DNA of 64,000 nt from Desulfosporosinus shakirovi (GCF_020595055.1 NZ_JAJDOO010000015.1:1-64000), one strand, 5' to 3'. Numbered from the stretch's first letter, positions 7,383-16,484 are shown. Numbers and translations are program-made. The notes: generated from the sequence alone by a model not told the origin.

Positions 7383-10193
7383 ATGGAAACAACACGCAGA
7401 AAATTTCTCCAGGGTGCCGCTGCTTTGGGTGTAACCATGGCTGTGGCCCCAATGGTGTTCGCAGATACTGCCTCCCAAGGAATTCCCGGCTGGAAAGAGG
7501 GTTCCCCCTCGGAAGATGCTTTGGATACTGACCCCGGCGTAAGCTTTGTCTACTCAACCTGCTTAGGCTGCCGCAGTGATTGCAGTTTAAGAGGCAAAAT
7601 CAAAGACGGTGTGGTTATCAAACTGGATGGCAATCCCTACAGCCAGATGACCACGGATACGCCCCTGAACTATGCTGCCGATCCCCAAGAAGCCAGAAAG
7701 TCGGCAGGAAAACTTTGTCCCCGCGGGCAAGCCGGCCTCCAGCTGCTCTATGATCCTCTCAGGGTCCAACAGCCCTTAAAACGGGCGGGCAAACGGGGAG
7801 AGAATAAATGGCAAGCCATTAGCTGGGATCAAGCCTACAAAGAAATCATTGAAGGCGGAAATCTGTTCGGGGAAGGAAATGTTGAGGGATTAAAGGCTGT
7901 CAACGATCTCAACACCCCCATCGATCCCGAAGCTCCGGAGCTGGGTCCCAAAGCCAATCAATTTGTCTTCTTAGCGGGACGGATCGAGAATAGCCGTTCT
8001 GAACTTGTCAAACGTTTTGTGAATAATTCCTTCGGCTCCATTAACTGGTTTGAGCACACAACGGTGTGTGAACAGAGCCACCACATTGCCACTGGATTTA
8101 CCTTTGCGGGCAAACATCACTTGAAGCCAGACTTTGAAAACACGAAGCTCATACTCAATTTTGGTGCCAACTATGGAGAGGCAAATTTCCCGATGAATGG
8201 GTTAAGCCGTAAATTGGCTAATTTCAAACTAAATAAGGGTAAGTTGATTACGGTGGATCCGCGATTTTCTGTCAGCGCTTCAAAATCCGACGAATGGGTT
8301 CCGGTTCTACCTGGAACGGATGCCGCTTTAGCTTTAGGAATCATCCAATGGATTATTGACAATCAGCGCTACGACAAGTCCTTTCTGGAAGCGCCTTCCA
8401 AAGAAGCCGCCGCCAAGAAAGGAGAAGCGAGTTGGTCAGACGCCACCTACTTGGTTCGCAGCGATAATGGCAAGTATTTGCGGGGAGATGAAGCAGGGCT
8501 GGGAGGGACTAAAGAGGACTACGTGGTTTTAGTTGCCGGAGTTCCAACCTTAGCAGGGAAAGCGGATGCCGGGGACTTGCTCGAGGAAGGGGCAGTCAAT
8601 CAAATCCCCTGCAAAACCTCCTTCCAGCTTTTAACTGAAGGAGCTAAAGAGAAAAGTCTGGATGAGTACGCCAAGATCTGCGGAATTCCCAAAGAACAAA
8701 TCATCCGAGTCGCCGATGAGTTCTCCTCCTGCGGCAAGCTGGCGGTGGCAGATTTCTACCGGGGTCCGGTCCAGCACACCAATGGTTTCCAAGCCGGCCG
8801 AGCCATCTGTATTCTAAATATGTTGGTAGGCAACGTGGATCACCGCGGCGGCTATCAGGCCGGGGGCACATCCCTCAGTTACATGGGAGATAAGAACGGA
8901 AAATACCAAGTGGCCAAACTTCATCCCGGTGCCGTGAAGCCCAAGGGAGTCCGGATTTCCCGGGAACAAGCCAACTATGAGGATTCCACGGAATTTAAGA
9001 AGAAGGGCTATCCTGCCAAGCGTCCCTGGTTTCCTTTAACCAAAGATGTTTACCAGGAGGTGGTGGCCGGAGTGATGGATGGCTACCCTTATCCGGCGAA
9101 GATCCTTTGGCTGCACATGGGAACCCCGGCTTATGCTATACCCGGCATGAAAGACCGGATTATTGCAGCTTTTAAGGATACTGAGAAAATTCCCCTCTTT
9201 ATTGCTACGGATATCGTCATTGGCGATACCTCTATGTATGCGGATTATATCCTGCCGGAGGTCACTTATTTGGAACAATGGAATGCTCTGGGAGCCGCAC
9301 CGACGATTTTGGGGTTAGTGGCCGATGTTCGTCAGCCCATGACCCATGTATTGCCGGAAACAAAATCCCTGGAAAACATCTGCATTGATCTGGCTAAGCG
9401 CATGAACCTTTCCGGGTTTGGAGATAATGGTTTTGGGGCGGGGATACCTCTTAATAAAGAAGAAGATTGGTATTTGAAATTGGTGGCTAACTTTGCCAGC
9501 CAATACGGAAAAATACCCGGGGCTACGGAAGAAGCTCAGGTAAACTATATCCTTGCCCGGGGCGGAGTGTTTGACGCCGGCGGGGCCTACGAGGGACTGA
9601 TGATGAAAAGTAAGGTAGCCAGCCTTTGTACAATTTATGCAGAAAAAGTCGCCACCACCAAGGATTCTATGACGGGCAAACCCTTTGACGGCATCCCTAA
9701 ATACTATCCTGTGCAGGATGCCAAGGACCAAGAAATTAAGGACGACGGCTATCCCTTTATCGCAACCACTTACAAGCAGGCCTTCCAAACCCACAGCAGA
9801 ACCATTTCTGCTCCTTGGTTAACAGAGATTCAACCGGAGAACTTCATCGAAATGAATAACGAAGACGGGGAACAACTGGGGGTGAAGGACGGCGAGCTGG
9901 TTAAGGTGAGCGGGCCCAGTAATCAGGAGGGAGTTCAAGGGAAGGTTCGCCTGCGGCCGGGAGTACGGCCGGGAGTGGTCATTGCCAGCGTTGGCTATGG
10001 TCACTGGAACTATGGCGCTGCAGATGCGGTCATCGACGGCAAAAATATGCCGGGGGATGCGAAGCGGGGCAAAGGGGTAAACATCAATTATGCTATGCGG
10101 GTTGACGATTCCATTGGCAACGTCTGCCTGGAAGATAAGATTGGGGGAAGCTGTTCCTTCTATGATTCTCGGGTGAAAGTTGAAAAAGTCTAA
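7383..10193 (+). CDS. Molybdopterin oxidoreductase catalytic subunit, tetrathionate-reductase (TtrA/PsrA/PhsA) type
   Basis: A 936-residue Tat-exported enzyme with twin-arginine motif TRRKFLQ (residues 4-10). Cys60, Cys63, Cys67 and Cys112 should bind a [4Fe-4S] cluster. Cys229 in HTTVCEQSHH is the expected Mo/W ligand. The C-terminal molydop-binding region (about 800-936) is complete. Shared blocks with the paralogue at 33930, such as RGPVQHTNGF and KRPWFPL, match the TtrA-like clade. Reduction of tetrathionate or a similar sulfur oxyanion is the likely reaction, but arsenate or polysulfide cannot be excluded. The start is ATG 7383, just after the NrfD stop; a TTG at 7371 has no spacing from AAGGGGG. 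Confidence 0.88.
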   Translation: METTRRKFLQGAAALGVTMAVAPMVFADTASQGIPGWKEGSPSEDALDTDPGVSFVYSTCLGCRSDCSLRGKIKDGVVIKLDGNPYSQMTTDTPLNYAADPQEARKSAGKLCPRGQAGLQLLYDPLRVQQPLKRAGKRGENKWQAISWDQAYKEIIEGGNLFGEGNVEGLKAVNDLNTPIDPEAPELGPKANQFVFLAGRIENSRSELVKRFVNNSFGSINWFEHTTVCEQSHHIATGFTFAGKHHLKPDFENTKLILNFGANYGEANFPMNGLSRKLANFKLNKGKLITVDPRFSVSASKSDEWVPVLPGTDAALALGIIQWIIDNQRYDKSFLEAPSKEAAAKKGEASWSDATYLVRSDNGKYLRGDEAGLGGTKEDYVVLVAGVPTLAGKADAGDLLEEGAVNQIPCKTSFQLLTEGAKEKSLDEYAKICGIPKEQIIRVADEFSSCGKLAVADFYRGPVQHTNGFQAGRAICILNMLVGNVDHRGGYQAGGTSLSYMGDKNGKYQVAKLHPGAVKPKGVRISREQANYEDSTEFKKKGYPAKRPWFPLTKDVYQEVVAGVMDGYPYPAKILWLHMGTPAYAIPGMKDRIIAAFKDTEKIPLFIATDIVIGDTSMYADYILPEVTYLEQWNALGAAPTILGLVADVRQPMTHVLPETKSLENICIDLAKRMNLSGFGDNGFGAGIPLNKEEDWYLKLVANFASQYGKIPGATEEAQVNYILARGGVFDAGGAYEGLMMKSKVASLCTIYAEKVATTKDSMTGKPFDGIPKYYPVQDAKDQEIKDDGYPFIATTYKQAFQTHSRTISAPWLTEIQPENFIEMNNEDGEQLGVKDGELVKVSGPSNQEGVQGKVRLRPGVRPGVVIASVGYGHWNYGAADAVIDGKNMPGDAKRGKGVNINYAMRVDDSIGNVCLEDKIGGSCSFYDSRVKVEKV

Positions 10194-10205
10194 GAAGGTG
10201 AAGTA

Positions 10206-10871
10206 ATGACGCAGTCAGCGGATTTCCAAAGCGAGTCTCTGAACCGGGCAGTTCTCTATAACCTGTTTGCAGGGTCCTTAGCCCGCAAAGTGGATGACTC
10301 CTGGCTTAATCCAGGTTTTCGGGAGAAACTTCACTTGGGATTGCCCCCTGTCTCAGGCAAGGAAGAAGTCTTACAAGCCTTAACAAGGGCAGCTGAAGAC
10401 CCTAAGTATTTTGCAGAGCTGCAGCTGGACTATGATGCCTTATTTAATGTGCCGGGTCCCAAACTTACCTTTCCTTATGAATCCTGTTATACTCATCGGA
10501 ATATTGATGGAACCTATGGGCGTCTCTGGCAGGAGCCGGCCCAGGATATGCATCGTATTTTAGAGGAATGGGAGATTATCTTCGCGGAGGGCTGGAATCT
10601 CATCCCGGATCATGTGGCCATTGAACTCTCCTTTATGGCCGAGCTTTGCCGGCGGACCGGTCTCGCCCAAGAGGCTGAGGATCTGCAGCGGCTTCAGGAA
10701 TGGCAAAGAGAGTTTTTTCAGGCTCATCTCAATTCGTGGCTGGGGGAGTTTGTCACGGTCTTGGCTAAGAAAGCCGGTACGGAATTCTATCAAGGTTTAG
10801 CCCAGTTGCTCGGGGCCTTTTTAGAGGAAGAAAAAGAAGGTTTAAAGGCAGCTTTAGAATTGGAAAAATAA
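10206..10871 (+). CDS. TorD/DmsD-family molybdoenzyme chaperone
   Basis: 221 residues, cytoplasmic and helical, of the TorD/NarJ-like chaperone family. The hallmark block YDALFNVPGPKLTFPYESCY sits near residues 79-98. Such proteins bind the Tat signal and help cofactor insertion before export. It is the last gene of the operon, 12 bases after the catalytic-subunit stop, with AAGAAGGTGA as ribosome-binding site. The second oxidoreductase operon (32109-37175) has no chaperone, so this one may serve both; that is inference. Confidence 0.88.
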   Translation: MTQSADFQSESLNRAVLYNLFAGSLARKVDDSWLNPGFREKLHLGLPPVSGKEEVLQALTRAAEDPKYFAELQLDYDALFNVPGPKLTFPYESCYTHRNIDGTYGRLWQEPAQDMHRILEEWEIIFAEGWNLIPDHVAIELSFMAELCRRTGLAQEAEDLQRLQEWQREFFQAHLNSWLGEFVTVLAKKAGTEFYQGLAQLLGAFLEEEKEGLKAALELEK

Positions 10872-10900
10872 TTTAAGAATTGAATTACAATCTTAAGCAG

Positions 10901-10943
10901 CAGCAGAGATCACTCAAATTCGAGTAGTCTCTGCTGGTTTTTT
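10901..10943 (+). terminator. Rho-independent terminator of the first oxidoreductase operon
   Basis: CAGCAGAGA (10901-10909) pairs with TCTCTGCTG (10928-10936), followed by G and a T6 run. An inner ACTC/GAGT pairing extends the stem. Confidence 0.85.
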
Positions 10944-11068
10944 GTACTACCAGAAAGTATAAACTTGCGTTATATACTGCAAGAAAGGTAATCCGCGCGA
11001 AGACAGTGTCTTCAGGCACCAACCAAGTTTTCTATACCTGACTCAAGCGGATGATGAATTTGTAATTC

Positions 11069-11117
11069 TTAACTCTTAACTCTTAACTCTCAGAACTGAG
11101 CTGGGAGTTTTCGTTTT
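11069..11117 (+). terminator. Triple TTAACTC repeat leading into a terminator hairpin
   Basis: TTAACTC is repeated three times from 11069. The last copy forms the left arm of AACTC-TCAG/CTGG-GAGTT (11085-11109), followed by TTCGTTTTTT. It insulates the ArsR promoter. The rest of the gap 10944-11125 holds only a short GAAGACAGTGTCTTC dyad at 10999-11013. Confidence 0.55.
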
Positions 11118-11125
11118 TTATAACA

Positions 11126-11154
11126 TTGACAAAATAAGTTTCACCTCATATAAT
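11126..11154 (+). promoter_or_regulatory. Consensus sigma-A promoter of the arsR operon
   Basis: TTGACA at 11126-11131 and TATAAT at 11149-11154 are separated by exactly 17 bp. The -10 box lies inside the left arm of the inverted repeat at 11142-11195, so a repressor bound there would block RNA polymerase. Confidence 0.85.
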
Positions 11155-11195
11155 TAGTATATTATAAATTGCTAATATACTAATTATATGAGGTG
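11142..11195. promoter_or_regulatory. 23+23 bp perfect inverted repeat, ArsR operator
   Basis: The arms 11142-11164 and 11173-11195 are exact reverse complements with an 8-bp spacer. The left arm covers the -10 box; the right arm ends in the ribosome-binding site GAGGTG of the arsR-like gene at 11201. Core half-sites read TAATTAGTATATTA and TAATATACTAATTA. ArsR repressors bind such A/T-rich dyads, so autoregulation is expected. Confidence 0.8.
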
Positions 11196-11200
11196 ATTCA

Positions 11201-11515
11201 ATGACTTATCTGGGTAACAAACTCATTGCAAATGTCTTCAAAGCATTAGGTCATCCTACAAGAATCCAAATAGTTAAGCTCTTAAGAAATGGTGAACTGT
11301 GTGTTTGTGATATTCTACCTGATCTTGATTCTGAACAATCTAACACATCTCAGCATCTTACTGTGTTAAAAAATCAGGGTATTGTTGAAAGCAGAAAAGA
11401 GGGATCTAAGGTTATCTATTCAATTAAAAGTGAGAAAATTTATGAGATGATTGATCTTGTCGAAGCAATTATTCTAAATCAAATTGAAGAAACAAAGACT
11501 TCACTGTCAAAATAA
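11201..11515 (+). CDS. ArsR/SmtB-family transcriptional repressor
   Basis: 104 residues with a winged helix-turn-helix. The metalloid site motif ELCVCD (about residues 31-36) is the ArsR alpha-3 type that binds As(III)/Sb(III) through paired cysteines. The recognition helix region reads SNTSQHLTVLKNQGIV. GAGGTG lies five bases before the ATG. It heads an operon with the permease at 11531 and thioredoxin-like gene at 12742. It is probably released from its own operator by trivalent arsenicals. Confidence 0.92.
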   Translation: MTYLGNKLIANVFKALGHPTRIQIVKLLRNGELCVCDILPDLDSEQSNTSQHLTVLKNQGIVESRKEGSKVIYSIKSEKIYEMIDLVEAIILNQIEETKTSLSK

Positions 11516-11530
11516 TAAGGTTGAGATGCT

Positions 11531-12583
11531 ATGGCAACTCAATGTAATTTGGGATATAGAATCAAGGGAGATGATCACTTGTTTATTTTTGAATGGCTAA
11601 ATAACCAATTGCTTAGAATGGAGTGGCTCAGTAATTTAGTAAAGCTCTTGGTAGAAAAGGTTTTTGGGTTAAGCATCCAGGATCGCTTAGGCGGAAGCAT
11701 TCATTTCTATATTTATGACGTCATAAAAATCTTCATCTTGCTTTCAGTCTTAATCTTTACAATTTCCTATATCCAAAGTTTTTTCCCACCGGAGAGAACC
11801 AGAAAGATATTAGGCAGATACAAAGGAGTTTCTGCTAATATTTTAGGCGCTTTACTTGGAACGGTCACACCCTTTTGTTCCTGCTCTTCCATACCCTTGT
11901 TCATAGGCTTTACCAGTGCAGGTCTGCCGATCGGTGTGACGTTTTCATTTTTAATATCCTCTCCTCTTGTCGATTTAGCCTCAGTTATTTTACTGGCCAG
12001 TATCTTTAACTGGAAAATTGCCATAGCTTATGTGGTTGTTGGGATTGTCCTGGCAGTGATTGGCGGTACCATCATTAGTAAGGCGAAGCTTGAGAAGTAT
12101 GTAGAATCCTTTGTCTTTGGCAATAAGATACTTGAGGTGGATCAAGAAGAGCTGACGACTCGTGAAAGAATGGATTATGCCAGAGATCAGGTCTTAGACA
12201 TCATTAAAAAAGTATGGCTCTATATTCTCATCGGGGTAGGAATAGGGGCGGCCATCCACAATTGGATTCCTGAAAACATCATTTCAGCAGTCCTGGGCCA
12301 GGATAAATGGTATTCGGTCTTGTTAGCCACCCTTGTGGGTGTGCCAATGTATGCGGATATCTTCGGAACCTTGCCCGTCGCTGAAGCCTTAGTATTAAAA
12401 GGGGTAGGGATTGGAACTGCCTTATCCTTCATGATGGCTGTAACAGCCCTCTCACTGCCTTCCATGATCTTGTTAAAGAAAGTTGTGAAGATGAGACTTT
12501 TAGCGATTTTTGCGGGTATTGTTACTCTGGGAATTCTTATCATTGGCTACTCTTTCAATGCCTTTGGTTATTTATTGATGTAG
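11531..12583 (+). CDS. ArsP-type (UPF0718/DUF318) permease
   Basis: A 350-residue membrane protein with about eight hydrophobic helices in two related halves. The conserved helix TPFCSCSSIPLFIGF (about residues 114-128) and GVPMYADIFG in the second half mark the ArsP/UPF0718 permease family, which includes exporters of trivalent organoarsenicals. The cysteines in FCSCSS are plausible metalloid contacts. It starts 16 bases after the arsR-like stop in the same transcript. The substrate is inferred from the family and the ArsR neighbour. A more distant family member is encoded at 24278. Confidence 0.85.
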   Translation: MATQCNLGYRIKGDDHLFIFEWLNNQLLRMEWLSNLVKLLVEKVFGLSIQDRLGGSIHFYIYDVIKIFILLSVLIFTISYIQSFFPPERTRKILGRYKGVSANILGALLGTVTPFCSCSSIPLFIGFTSAGLPIGVTFSFLISSPLVDLASVILLASIFNWKIAIAYVVVGIVLAVIGGTIISKAKLEKYVESFVFGNKILEVDQEELTTRERMDYARDQVLDIIKKVWLYILIGVGIGAAIHNWIPENIISAVLGQDKWYSVLLATLVGVPMYADIFGTLPVAEALVLKGVGIGTALSFMMAVTALSLPSMILLKKVVKMRLLAIFAGIVTLGILIIGYSFNAFGYLLM

Positions 12584-12741
12584 TCGAAGTTTAACATCTC
12601 CGAAAAATTGCATTTACGGATGTCATGGATGGGGTGTAAGTTAAAGTTCTTAGAGTTTATAATGGCATATTTATGGGGGTTAATTGGCTTTTAAATCTTT
12701 TGTTTGATATTTTAACGAAAAAAGTTAGGGAGTGGATTGGT

Positions 12742-12981
12742 ATGATCATTAAGATTTTAGGTTCAGGGTGTAAAAATTGTGAGACTTTAAAAGAAAATAC
12801 GGAGAAAACATTAAAAGAGACAGGCATAACGGCGGAAATTATTAAAGTCAATGACCTTAAGGAGGTTATGGCCTATGGGGTAATGTCGACCCCGGCCTTA
12901 GTGATTGATGAGAAGGTTGTTTCCGTTGGTAAGGTTTTAAAGCCGAAGGAAATAGCTAAGATCCTCGAAAATCATAAGTGA
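12742..12981 (+). CDS. Small thioredoxin-fold protein (redox-active disulfide type)
   Basis: 79 residues beginning MIIKILGSGCKNCETL, the minimal thioredoxin/glutaredoxin-like fold often found next to ArsR-permease pairs. The CKNC active site is at residues 10-13 and the cis-proline loop MSTPALVI near 50-57. The frame is open further upstream, but ATG 12742 gives the standard family length. A role in delivering electrons or thiol ligands to the arsenical permease is inference from the operon. Confidence 0.85.
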   Translation: MIIKILGSGCKNCETLKENTEKTLKETGITAEIIKVNDLKEVMAYGVMSTPALVIDEKVVSVGKVLKPKEIAKILENHK

Positions 12982-13061
12982 AATAGGTTTAGCCTCAGGC
13001 CCTTTTTAATAACACACTTGTCGCAGCAAATTTTTTTCCACCGGAAGCGACAGATAAGGTG

Positions 13062-13100
13062 GCTGTATTTTCTTGTACTCAGAAAATACAGCTGTTTTTT
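13062..13100 (+). terminator. Terminator of the arsR operon
   Basis: GCTGTATTTTCT (13062-13073) pairs perfectly with AGAAAATACAGC (13081-13092), followed by TGTTTTTT. Confidence 0.9.
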
Positions 13101-13229
13101 AATGTAATTTTAGAACTAACTGTAGACAGGGGGCGTTGTAGCTGGTATTATTCCAAAGTGGAATGTTTTGTATGAAGGAATATTATAATACAAGGAGAAT
13201 AACATATTGATCGAAAGGATGTTGATCCT

Positions 13230-14174
13230 GTGAATCTGGCACGTTTGAAGACTTTGGCCATGGTGGCTCAAAGCGGAAGTATTAGTAAGGCGGCGCTTGA
13301 GCTTAACCTTACCCAGCCGGCGGTAACAAAGCACATCCAAAGCTTGGAGGAGTACTATGGGAGGCCTCTCATTGATCGCTCAGCCAGAGAGGCCGTGCTC
13401 ACGGAAGAAGGACAACTTCTTAATCGTTATGTGCTGGAAGTGCTCCGATTGATGTATGAAGCAGAAAGGGCGCTGGCTAAAATGAGCAAAACCGTTCAAG
13501 GATCTTTGCGTATAGGAGCGAGTTCGATTCCCGGACAGTATATACTACCACTTGCCCTGGGGGAATTCAGCCGAAATTATCCGGAAGTGGACATAGCCGT
13601 GGAGATAGGAGATACAGAGCAGATTACTCGCCTCGTATTAGAAAACAAAGTGGATCTCGGCTTAGTGGGAAATGCAGTGAAGGAGCGGCAGTTGGAATGT
13701 TATCCTTGTGCGGAGGATGAACTGGTTCTGATCCTGCCTCCGGACCATCCCCTGGCGCAAGCAGAGGAGATCCGGGCAGAAGATCTCTGCGGGGAAAAAA
13801 TGGTGTGGCGGGAGATTGGCTCAGGGACGCGGAAGACCGTCGAGGGTTGGTTGGCTCAAGCCGGAGTTAAGCTGGGAGAGAAAAAGGGGAGTGTAGAACT
13901 GGGCAGCACGGGTGCGGTCGTGGCAGCCGTTGAAGCGGGTTTGGGTTTGTCCATTGTCTCAATTTGGGCTGTTGTCCGTCCTTTGGCCTTCAAAACATTG
14001 GCGGTTAGGCGATTAAAAAATCTAAGTATGAAACGTCGGCTGTATGTTATCCAGTCGACTCAAAATACGCGCCGACCTGCTCAGGCTTTTTTCGATTTTA
14101 TCCTGGGTGACGAAGGAAAGTGTGCGCTGGATCGGGTTTTCACAGAGATTCCATGGTTCCCTGTACAGGAATGA
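13230..14174 (+). CDS. LysR-family transcriptional regulator
   Basis: 314 residues. The N-terminal winged helix-turn-helix (residues 1-60; GSISKAALELNLTQPAVTKHIQSLEEYYG) precedes a LysR substrate-binding domain (about 90-295) with RIGASSIPGQYILP and a GTRKTVE segment. The start is GTG 13230, about ten bases after GAAAGGA. Its target is not evident; the next gene encodes a VTT-domain membrane protein on the same strand, 86 bases away. The type resembles CysB/CbL-like regulators that read oxyanions or sulfur signals, but effector assignment is not possible from sequence alone. Confidence 0.88.
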   Translation: MNLARLKTLAMVAQSGSISKAALELNLTQPAVTKHIQSLEEYYGRPLIDRSAREAVLTEEGQLLNRYVLEVLRLMYEAERALAKMSKTVQGSLRIGASSIPGQYILPLALGEFSRNYPEVDIAVEIGDTEQITRLVLENKVDLGLVGNAVKERQLECYPCAEDELVLILPPDHPLAQAEEIRAEDLCGEKMVWREIGSGTRKTVEGWLAQAGVKLGEKKGSVELGSTGAVVAAVEAGLGLSIVSIWAVVRPLAFKTLAVRRLKNLSMKRRLYVIQSTQNTRRPAQAFFDFILGDEGKCALDRVFTEIPWFPVQE

Positions 14175-14260
14175 TCACACCTTAAGCTCGATAGGGCAGA
14201 TTTGGGTGATTAATGCTTTTTGGGTTCATTAAATAATGAAAGAGGTGAATTAACTTTAAA

Positions 14261-14974
14261 ATGGAAAAGAAAAATCCAAAACTAGGTGGTAAGCTTCTTG
14301 TTCTTGCCCTGATCGTTCTGGCAGTTTGTAGCTATTTTCTAATTCCTTCTGTAAGAAACACCTTGAACAATATTTTCAACATGTTTGCCAGCGGAGATTT
14401 TACCGTTGTGAAAGAATTTGTAAACTCTTACGGTCCTTATGCTATGGTAGTTTCCTTCCTTCTGATGATCTTACAATCTGTTCTGGCACCGCTTCCCGCT
14501 TTCCTGCTTACTTTTGCAAATGCCAACCTGTTCGGTTGGTGGCAGGGTGCCATTTTATCCTGGAGCAGTGCCATGGCAGGTGCGGCACTTTGTTTTTGGA
14601 TTGCCAAAATTTTGGGCAGAGATGTGGTGGAAAAAATCACAAGCAAAGCTGGCCTTAAGCAATTCGATCTATTTTTTGAACGTTACGGAAAACAGAGCAT
14701 CTTGATTTGCAGACTGCTTCCTTTTATGTCCTTTGATATCGTCAGTTATGCTGCAGGACTTACCTCTATGAAATTTTGGCCCTTTTTTTTAGCTACGGGT
14801 CTTGGACAGTTACCCGCAACCCTTGTTTATTCTTATGTCGGCGGCATGTTAACGGGTGGAGCAAAATTGTTTGTAACAGCGCTTCTGATCCTCTTTGCGC
14901 TCTCTGTCCTGGTTGTCCTCATCCGTCAAATTTATACAGCAAAACATAAAGCAACTTCGACTTTGAGACCATAA
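14261..14974 (+). CDS. TVP38/TMEM64 (VTT-domain) membrane protein
   Basis: A 237-residue membrane protein of the DedA-like VTT family. A signal-anchor helix lies near residues 12-30, then a core with PLPAFLLTFANANLFGWWQGAI and RLLPFMSFDIVSYAAGLT, and glycine-rich re-entrant segments typical of the family. Function is poorly defined; relatives are implicated in lipid scrambling or selenite/heavy-metal uptake. A remnant of a related gene follows directly (14991-15248), which suggests an earlier tandem pair. Confidence 0.85.
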   Translation: MEKKNPKLGGKLLVLALIVLAVCSYFLIPSVRNTLNNIFNMFASGDFTVVKEFVNSYGPYAMVVSFLLMILQSVLAPLPAFLLTFANANLFGWWQGAILSWSSAMAGAALCFWIAKILGRDVVEKITSKAGLKQFDLFFERYGKQSILICRLLPFMSFDIVSYAAGLTSMKFWPFFLATGLGQLPATLVYSYVGGMLTGGAKLFVTALLILFALSVLVVLIRQIYTAKHKATSTLRP

Positions 14975-14990
14975 GGGTAGCTAGTTTTGA

Positions 14991-15248
14991 GCAATACCCG
15001 GAACCCTCTTTGGAGCAGGATTTACCAAGATAAAATACTTCGCCTGCATGTTCTCAACAATGATTGGAATTATTCCCGGGGTTCTGGTTTTTACGAACCT
15101 AGGAGAAAGGCTTTAGATGAAAGATCTACTGTTTATACTAGTTGTTGGAATACTGTCTCTGATGGTTATCGTATCAGTCCTCTTAAAGAGGAGAGTTTCC
15201 TTTGATGAGTTGCAATCTAAGGTTCTAAACAAACAGGAGTGTCTTTGA
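14991..15248 (+). pseudogene. Remnant of a second VTT-domain membrane protein gene
   Basis: In one frame (stop at 14988-14990 before it) the translation AIPGTLFGAGFTKIKYFACMF and then STMIGIIPGVLVFTNLGERL resembles the C-terminal half of a VTT protein. An in-frame TAG at about 15115 follows. Reading continues as MKDLLFILVVGILSLMVIV and a basic tail, to TGA 15246-15248. No start and no N-terminal half exist. An alternative 72-codon frame over the same bases has no family resemblance. It is probably debris of a gene once next to its intact neighbour. Confidence 0.6.
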
Positions 15249-15342
15249 CAAAGTAATTTAATTCCAAACTCTATTAAATACGGCACTATGACACTGTTTG
15301 GTAAAAAATATTTGACATTTCAAAATAATGGAGGATGAATAA

Positions 15343-16023
15343 ATGAAAAAGGTATTATCCTTAGTTTTAACACTTGTAGTAATTATGGCATTAGTAACAG
15401 GATGTGGTTCAAAGTCAAATACTCAAAGTACAGAGACAAACAAGGAATTTAAATTGGGTGAACTATCAGACACAAAGACTATGGTGGTCAATAAGGATAA
15501 GAAAGAAATCCAAATGCTGGCTCAAGTAAATGGCAAGTACTTAACCGAAGATACCAGACATGGGGTAGTTTTTAAGGAAGGAACCAACGGGGAAAAGTCA
15601 GTATTAAGAGGAATGGCTAATCAAAATGATTTTTACAATGCCCTTCTGGAAATAAGCGCCAAACCAGGCAACAACATTTCCTTAGATGACATGAAATTGG
15701 CAGCTGAGAGCGTTGAAGGTTCTAAGCTTAATGTATTTGTTACCTGGAATGGACTCGGAAAAGAAATACCATTCAGTGACATATTAAAGTCAAATGAGAA
15801 GAGACCGATGGATATACGATTTGGAGGTAACATTGAGGCTGCAACGAGTCTGAAAACAGGATGTATTCTATGCCTGGATAGCTGTGCAGTGGGTATTACC
15901 AGCGACGCTGCCTTTAAAGCTAATGAACTTACATTAAAAAAACAAGTTAAAATTACCGGTAATCCAGATGTTCTCCCCCCGGATGGGACAAAGGTTGCAG
16001 TAATATTCAGACTGGCACAGTAG
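15343..16023 (+). CDS. YdjY-domain-like lipoprotein
   Basis: 226 residues with a lipoprotein signal (lipobox VTGC near residue 21) and a Ser/Thr/Asn spacer. The body resembles the YdjY domain: RHGVVFKEGTNGEKS, FYNALLEISAKPGNN, and a cysteine pair region TGCILCLDSCAVG near 170-185. The three cysteines might hold a disulfide or cofactor; that is speculative. AATGGAGGATG precedes the ATG. A small membrane protein follows 67 bases later and may be co-transcribed. Physiological role unknown. Confidence 0.7.
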   Translation: MKKVLSLVLTLVVIMALVTGCGSKSNTQSTETNKEFKLGELSDTKTMVVNKDKKEIQMLAQVNGKYLTEDTRHGVVFKEGTNGEKSVLRGMANQNDFYNALLEISAKPGNNISLDDMKLAAESVEGSKLNVFVTWNGLGKEIPFSDILKSNEKRPMDIRFGGNIEAATSLKTGCILCLDSCAVGITSDAAFKANELTLKKQVKITGNPDVLPPDGTKVAVIFRLAQ

Positions 16024-16090
16024 TTAACACATGGCAGGTACGGGATATTTCTTGTACCTGTCTATTATTTTTTATTATCGGGAGGATTCT

Positions 16091-16477
16091 ATGAGATTAT
16101 TTGCCTTAATTTACAACACCTTTGTTTGGGGGTTGTTAACAGCTATCATAGCCTTTAATAACCAATGGCTGGAAATGAGAATCAATATTGGTTATATAAT
16201 TCCGGTTATAATGTTCATCCTAATAACTGCTGTATTGATTTATAAAAAGCCGGTCATTATGACGGTAAGATTTACTCTGTTAAATCTCATGTCATGTTTT
16301 CTCCTTGTTTATTTCATTATAGGAAGCAAAAGATTGACAGTGGTGCCGGCAGCAATAATACGAGAGGCCATTAATAAGACAGACATTACCTTCCCTGCGA
16401 TTAACATGTTTTTAATCCTCTGCTTAGGTTTAGGTTTAATTGTAATTTGGCTATGGAAACCAAAGAGTTCTCAATAA
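16091..16477 (+). CDS. Small four-helix membrane protein of unknown function
   Basis: 128 residues, very hydrophobic, with four predicted transmembrane helices (about 5-22, 33-50, 58-80, 102-122) and a short basic tail. I do not recognise the family. ATG 16091 is preceded by GGGAGGATTCT; the longer upstream frame is ignored. Its position after the YdjY-like lipoprotein suggests a membrane partner for that protein. Confidence 0.65.
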   Translation: MRLFALIYNTFVWGLLTAIIAFNNQWLEMRINIGYIIPVIMFILITAVLIYKKPVIMTVRFTLLNLMSCFLLVYFIIGSKRLTVVPAAIIREAINKTDITFPAINMFLILCLGLGLIVIWLWKPKSSQ

Positions 16478-16484
16478 AACCTTC

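Noticed and set aside
14987-15205. 72-codon plus-strand frame
   Set aside because: Its translation has no protein-like pattern, while another frame over the same bases gives VTT-family sequence; treated as a pseudogene instead.
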